Positions 6,430-7,374 of a stretch of DNA of 7,374 nucleotides are shown one piece after another. How positions within the stretch are numbered: the stretch's first letter is position 1; each line of letters opens with the position of its first letter. Both the position numbers and the translations under genes were made by a program. The notes beneath the pieces were generated by a model. The model made no database searches, was not told where the DNA came from, and saw nothing but the letters and a program-made list of their open reading frames with translations. Origin of the DNA: Bacilli bacterium (GTDB taxonomy: Bacteria; Bacillota_I; Bacilli_A; RFN20; CAG-826); NCBI GenBank assembly GCA_016302705.1, contig JAEDNC010000044.1, positions 1-7,374 on the forward strand, written 5' to 3'.

Positions 6430-6454
6430 CCATCTCGTTCTCCTTCCGAGGTGG
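6430..6454. terminator. Bidirectional terminator between convergent genes
   Basis: CCATCTCG (6430-6437) pairs with CGAGGTGG (6447-6454), one G-T wobble, around a 9-base loop. A run of six A precedes it and CTTTTATT follows it, so both strands get a U-rich tail. The minus-strand tail of six U is the stronger, and the stem lies 21 bp after the HAD gene stop. It serves that gene and also ends the plus-strand ZIP/HMA unit. A further AT-rich inverted repeat (6398-6404 with 6421-6427) lies just upstream. Confidence 0.85.
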
Positions 6455-6475
6455 CTTTTATTATATAAATTTCAT

Positions 6476-7261
6476 TTATAATACGTATTTTTCTATAACG
6501 TATTTAACTCCGCTTTCATCAATTGATGGAGCTTTTATTTTTGCTGCTTTAATGACTTCTTCTTTTCCATTGGCCATTGCTACTCCGTATTTCACTTCTT
6601 CAAACATCGATATATCAGCGAGATCATCTCCGATTGCCATTGCACGATTTTTAGAAATATCTAACTCTTTTAAAACAACTTTAATACCTTCGCCTTTAAC
6701 ATGAGGAACGGTGCAAACATCCACTCCATAGTCGTGGTAACGGAAATAATAACTATCCTTAGGCATGATAGACATGAATTTCTCGTCTAAATCTTTTTGT
6801 GCAAATAATGTGAGTCCAATAACATCTTGATTATGATAGTCTTCTATAGGAGGGATATTCTCTGGATATGTATTGAAAAGCTGCTTAACAGCTTCATCTT
6901 CTTCAGCAATAAAGAAACAATCGTATCTTCTAACGCCTTCAACATTAACGTTTAGCTTTATTGCTAGATCGCATAGTCTTTCAAACACTTCTTTCTCCAT
7001 GATTGTTTCATAAAGAATTTTATCTTTGTATAAGACAAAGCCTCCGTTTGCAAGGATCATTCCATCAGGAGTGAAGATATCAAGAATCTTAATTTCTTTT
7101 ACCGAATGATATGGTCTAGCGGTGCAAAAGAATATAAGAACTCCCTTCTTTTGGGCTTCTTTTAATGCATTTATTGAATCGATATCGAAAAATGGTGGTC
7201 TAGTTGACCAGTTAAGAAGCGTGCAATCAATATCAACAAAGACAATATCAATTTTGCTCAT
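6476..7261 (-). CDS. Cof-type HAD-IIB family hydrolase
   Basis: A 261-residue cytoplasmic phosphatase of the haloacid dehalogenase superfamily, subclass IIB (Cof/YidA type), which usually dephosphorylates sugar phosphates, PLP or flavin precursors. Motif I is DIDCTL, with nucleophile D10 and acid/base D12. Motif II is T47 in CTAR, motif III is K189 in HVKGEGI, and motif IV is GDDLADISM (211-219). The C2-type cap spans roughly residues 80-185. Motif I has Cys13 where Gly is usual (DxDGT). Length is normal for the family. The ATG lies four bases after the stop of the upstream HMA gene and has no clear Shine-Dalgarno, so translation is probably coupled to it. The bidirectional terminator at 6430-6454 follows. 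The substrate is not predictable. Confidence 0.9.
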   Translation of the reverse strand: MSKIDIVFVDIDCTLLNWSTRPPFFDIDSINALKEAQKKGVLIFFCTARPYHSVKEIKILDIFTPDGMILANGGFVLYKDKILYETIMEKEVFERLCDLAIKLNVNVEGVRRYDCFFIAEEDEAVKQLFNTYPENIPPIEDYHNQDVIGLTLFAQKDLDEKFMSIMPKDSYYFRYHDYGVDVCTVPHVKGEGIKVVLKELDISKNRAMAIGDDLADISMFEEVKYGVAMANGKEEVIKAAKIKAPSIDESGVKYVIEKYVL

Positions 7262-7265
7262 ACTA

Positions 7266-7374
7266 CTACTTTACTACTTTGTAGCCTGCTTTAATGATAG
7301 CTTTTTCAATTAACGAATCTTTGATTTCTTTTTTTGAAATGATGACTGCTTCGTTTTTCTCTAATGAAACTTCT
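7266..7374 (-). CDS. HMA-domain protein (copper-chaperone-like), C-terminal part
   Basis: The minus strand is open from the window edge to a TAG at 7268-7266, giving 35 residues: EVSLEKNEAVIISKKEIKD, then SLIEKAIIKAGYKVVK. This is the second half of a heavy-metal-associated ferredoxin-like domain: strand VSLEKNEAVI, helix IKDSLIEKAIIKAG, and terminal strand YKVV. In such proteins (CopZ, MerP and relatives) the CxxC metal site is in the first half, which lies outside the window. The stop follows the domain, so this is either a free chaperone or a larger protein ending in an HMA domain. The HAD gene begins four bases after the stop, indicating one transcript. The family call rests on this fragment only. 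Confidence 0.65.
   Translation of the reverse strand, partial: EVSLEKNEAVIISKKEIKDSLIEKAIIKAGYKVVK

Overview
The window is AT-rich. It uses the standard code (TGG for Trp, TGA not read as sense), short intergenic gaps, AGGAG/AAAGGA-type ribosome binding sites and TATAAT -10 boxes. This fits a low-GC Firmicutes or Mollicutes-like member of the Bacilli, such as an Erysipelotrichia or RF39-type gut anaerobe. That placement is inferred from protein style and composition, not from a marker gene.

Layout. 1-253: non-coding stretch, less AT-rich than its surroundings, bracketed by two 50-bp direct repeats (49/50 identical, 202 bp apart) with several possible RNA hairpins; identity unknown, possibly the remnant or end of a mobile element. 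290-1702 (-): stand-alone tryptophan synthase beta chain with an extra N-terminal excisionase/MerR-like helix-turn-helix domain. It has its own promoter and a 17-bp palindrome at the predicted transcription start. 1792-1820: strong terminator. 1840-2796 (-): DUF1295 / steroid 5-alpha-reductase-like membrane protein. 2797-2924: divergent promoter region. 2925-5276 (+): MacB-type ABC transporter with ATPase and FtsX permease in one chain, apparently on a nearly leaderless mRNA. 5311-5364: promoter plus a 20-bp palindrome. 5380-6156 (+): ZIP-family (GufA-like) divalent metal transporter. 6161-6388 (+): decayed heavy-metal-associated (HMA) domain gene with a lost start codon and two frameshifts. 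6430-6454: bidirectional terminator. 6476-7261 (-): Cof-type HAD-IIB phosphatase. 7266-7374 (-): C-terminal end of another HMA-domain protein, four bases upstream of the HAD gene.

The right third has a metal-homeostasis theme: a ZIP transporter with a probable operator, a dead HMA chaperone gene once coupled to it, and a second HMA gene next to the HAD phosphatase. The left part centres on the unusual HTH-TrpB fusion. With no trpA or other trp gene visible, it may be a self-regulated tryptophan salvage enzyme or a TrpB paralogue with changed substrate contacts. I did not find a complete new defence or mobile system. The most novel-looking items are the HTH-TrpB fusion with its self-adjacent palindrome and the repeat-bracketed element at the left edge.
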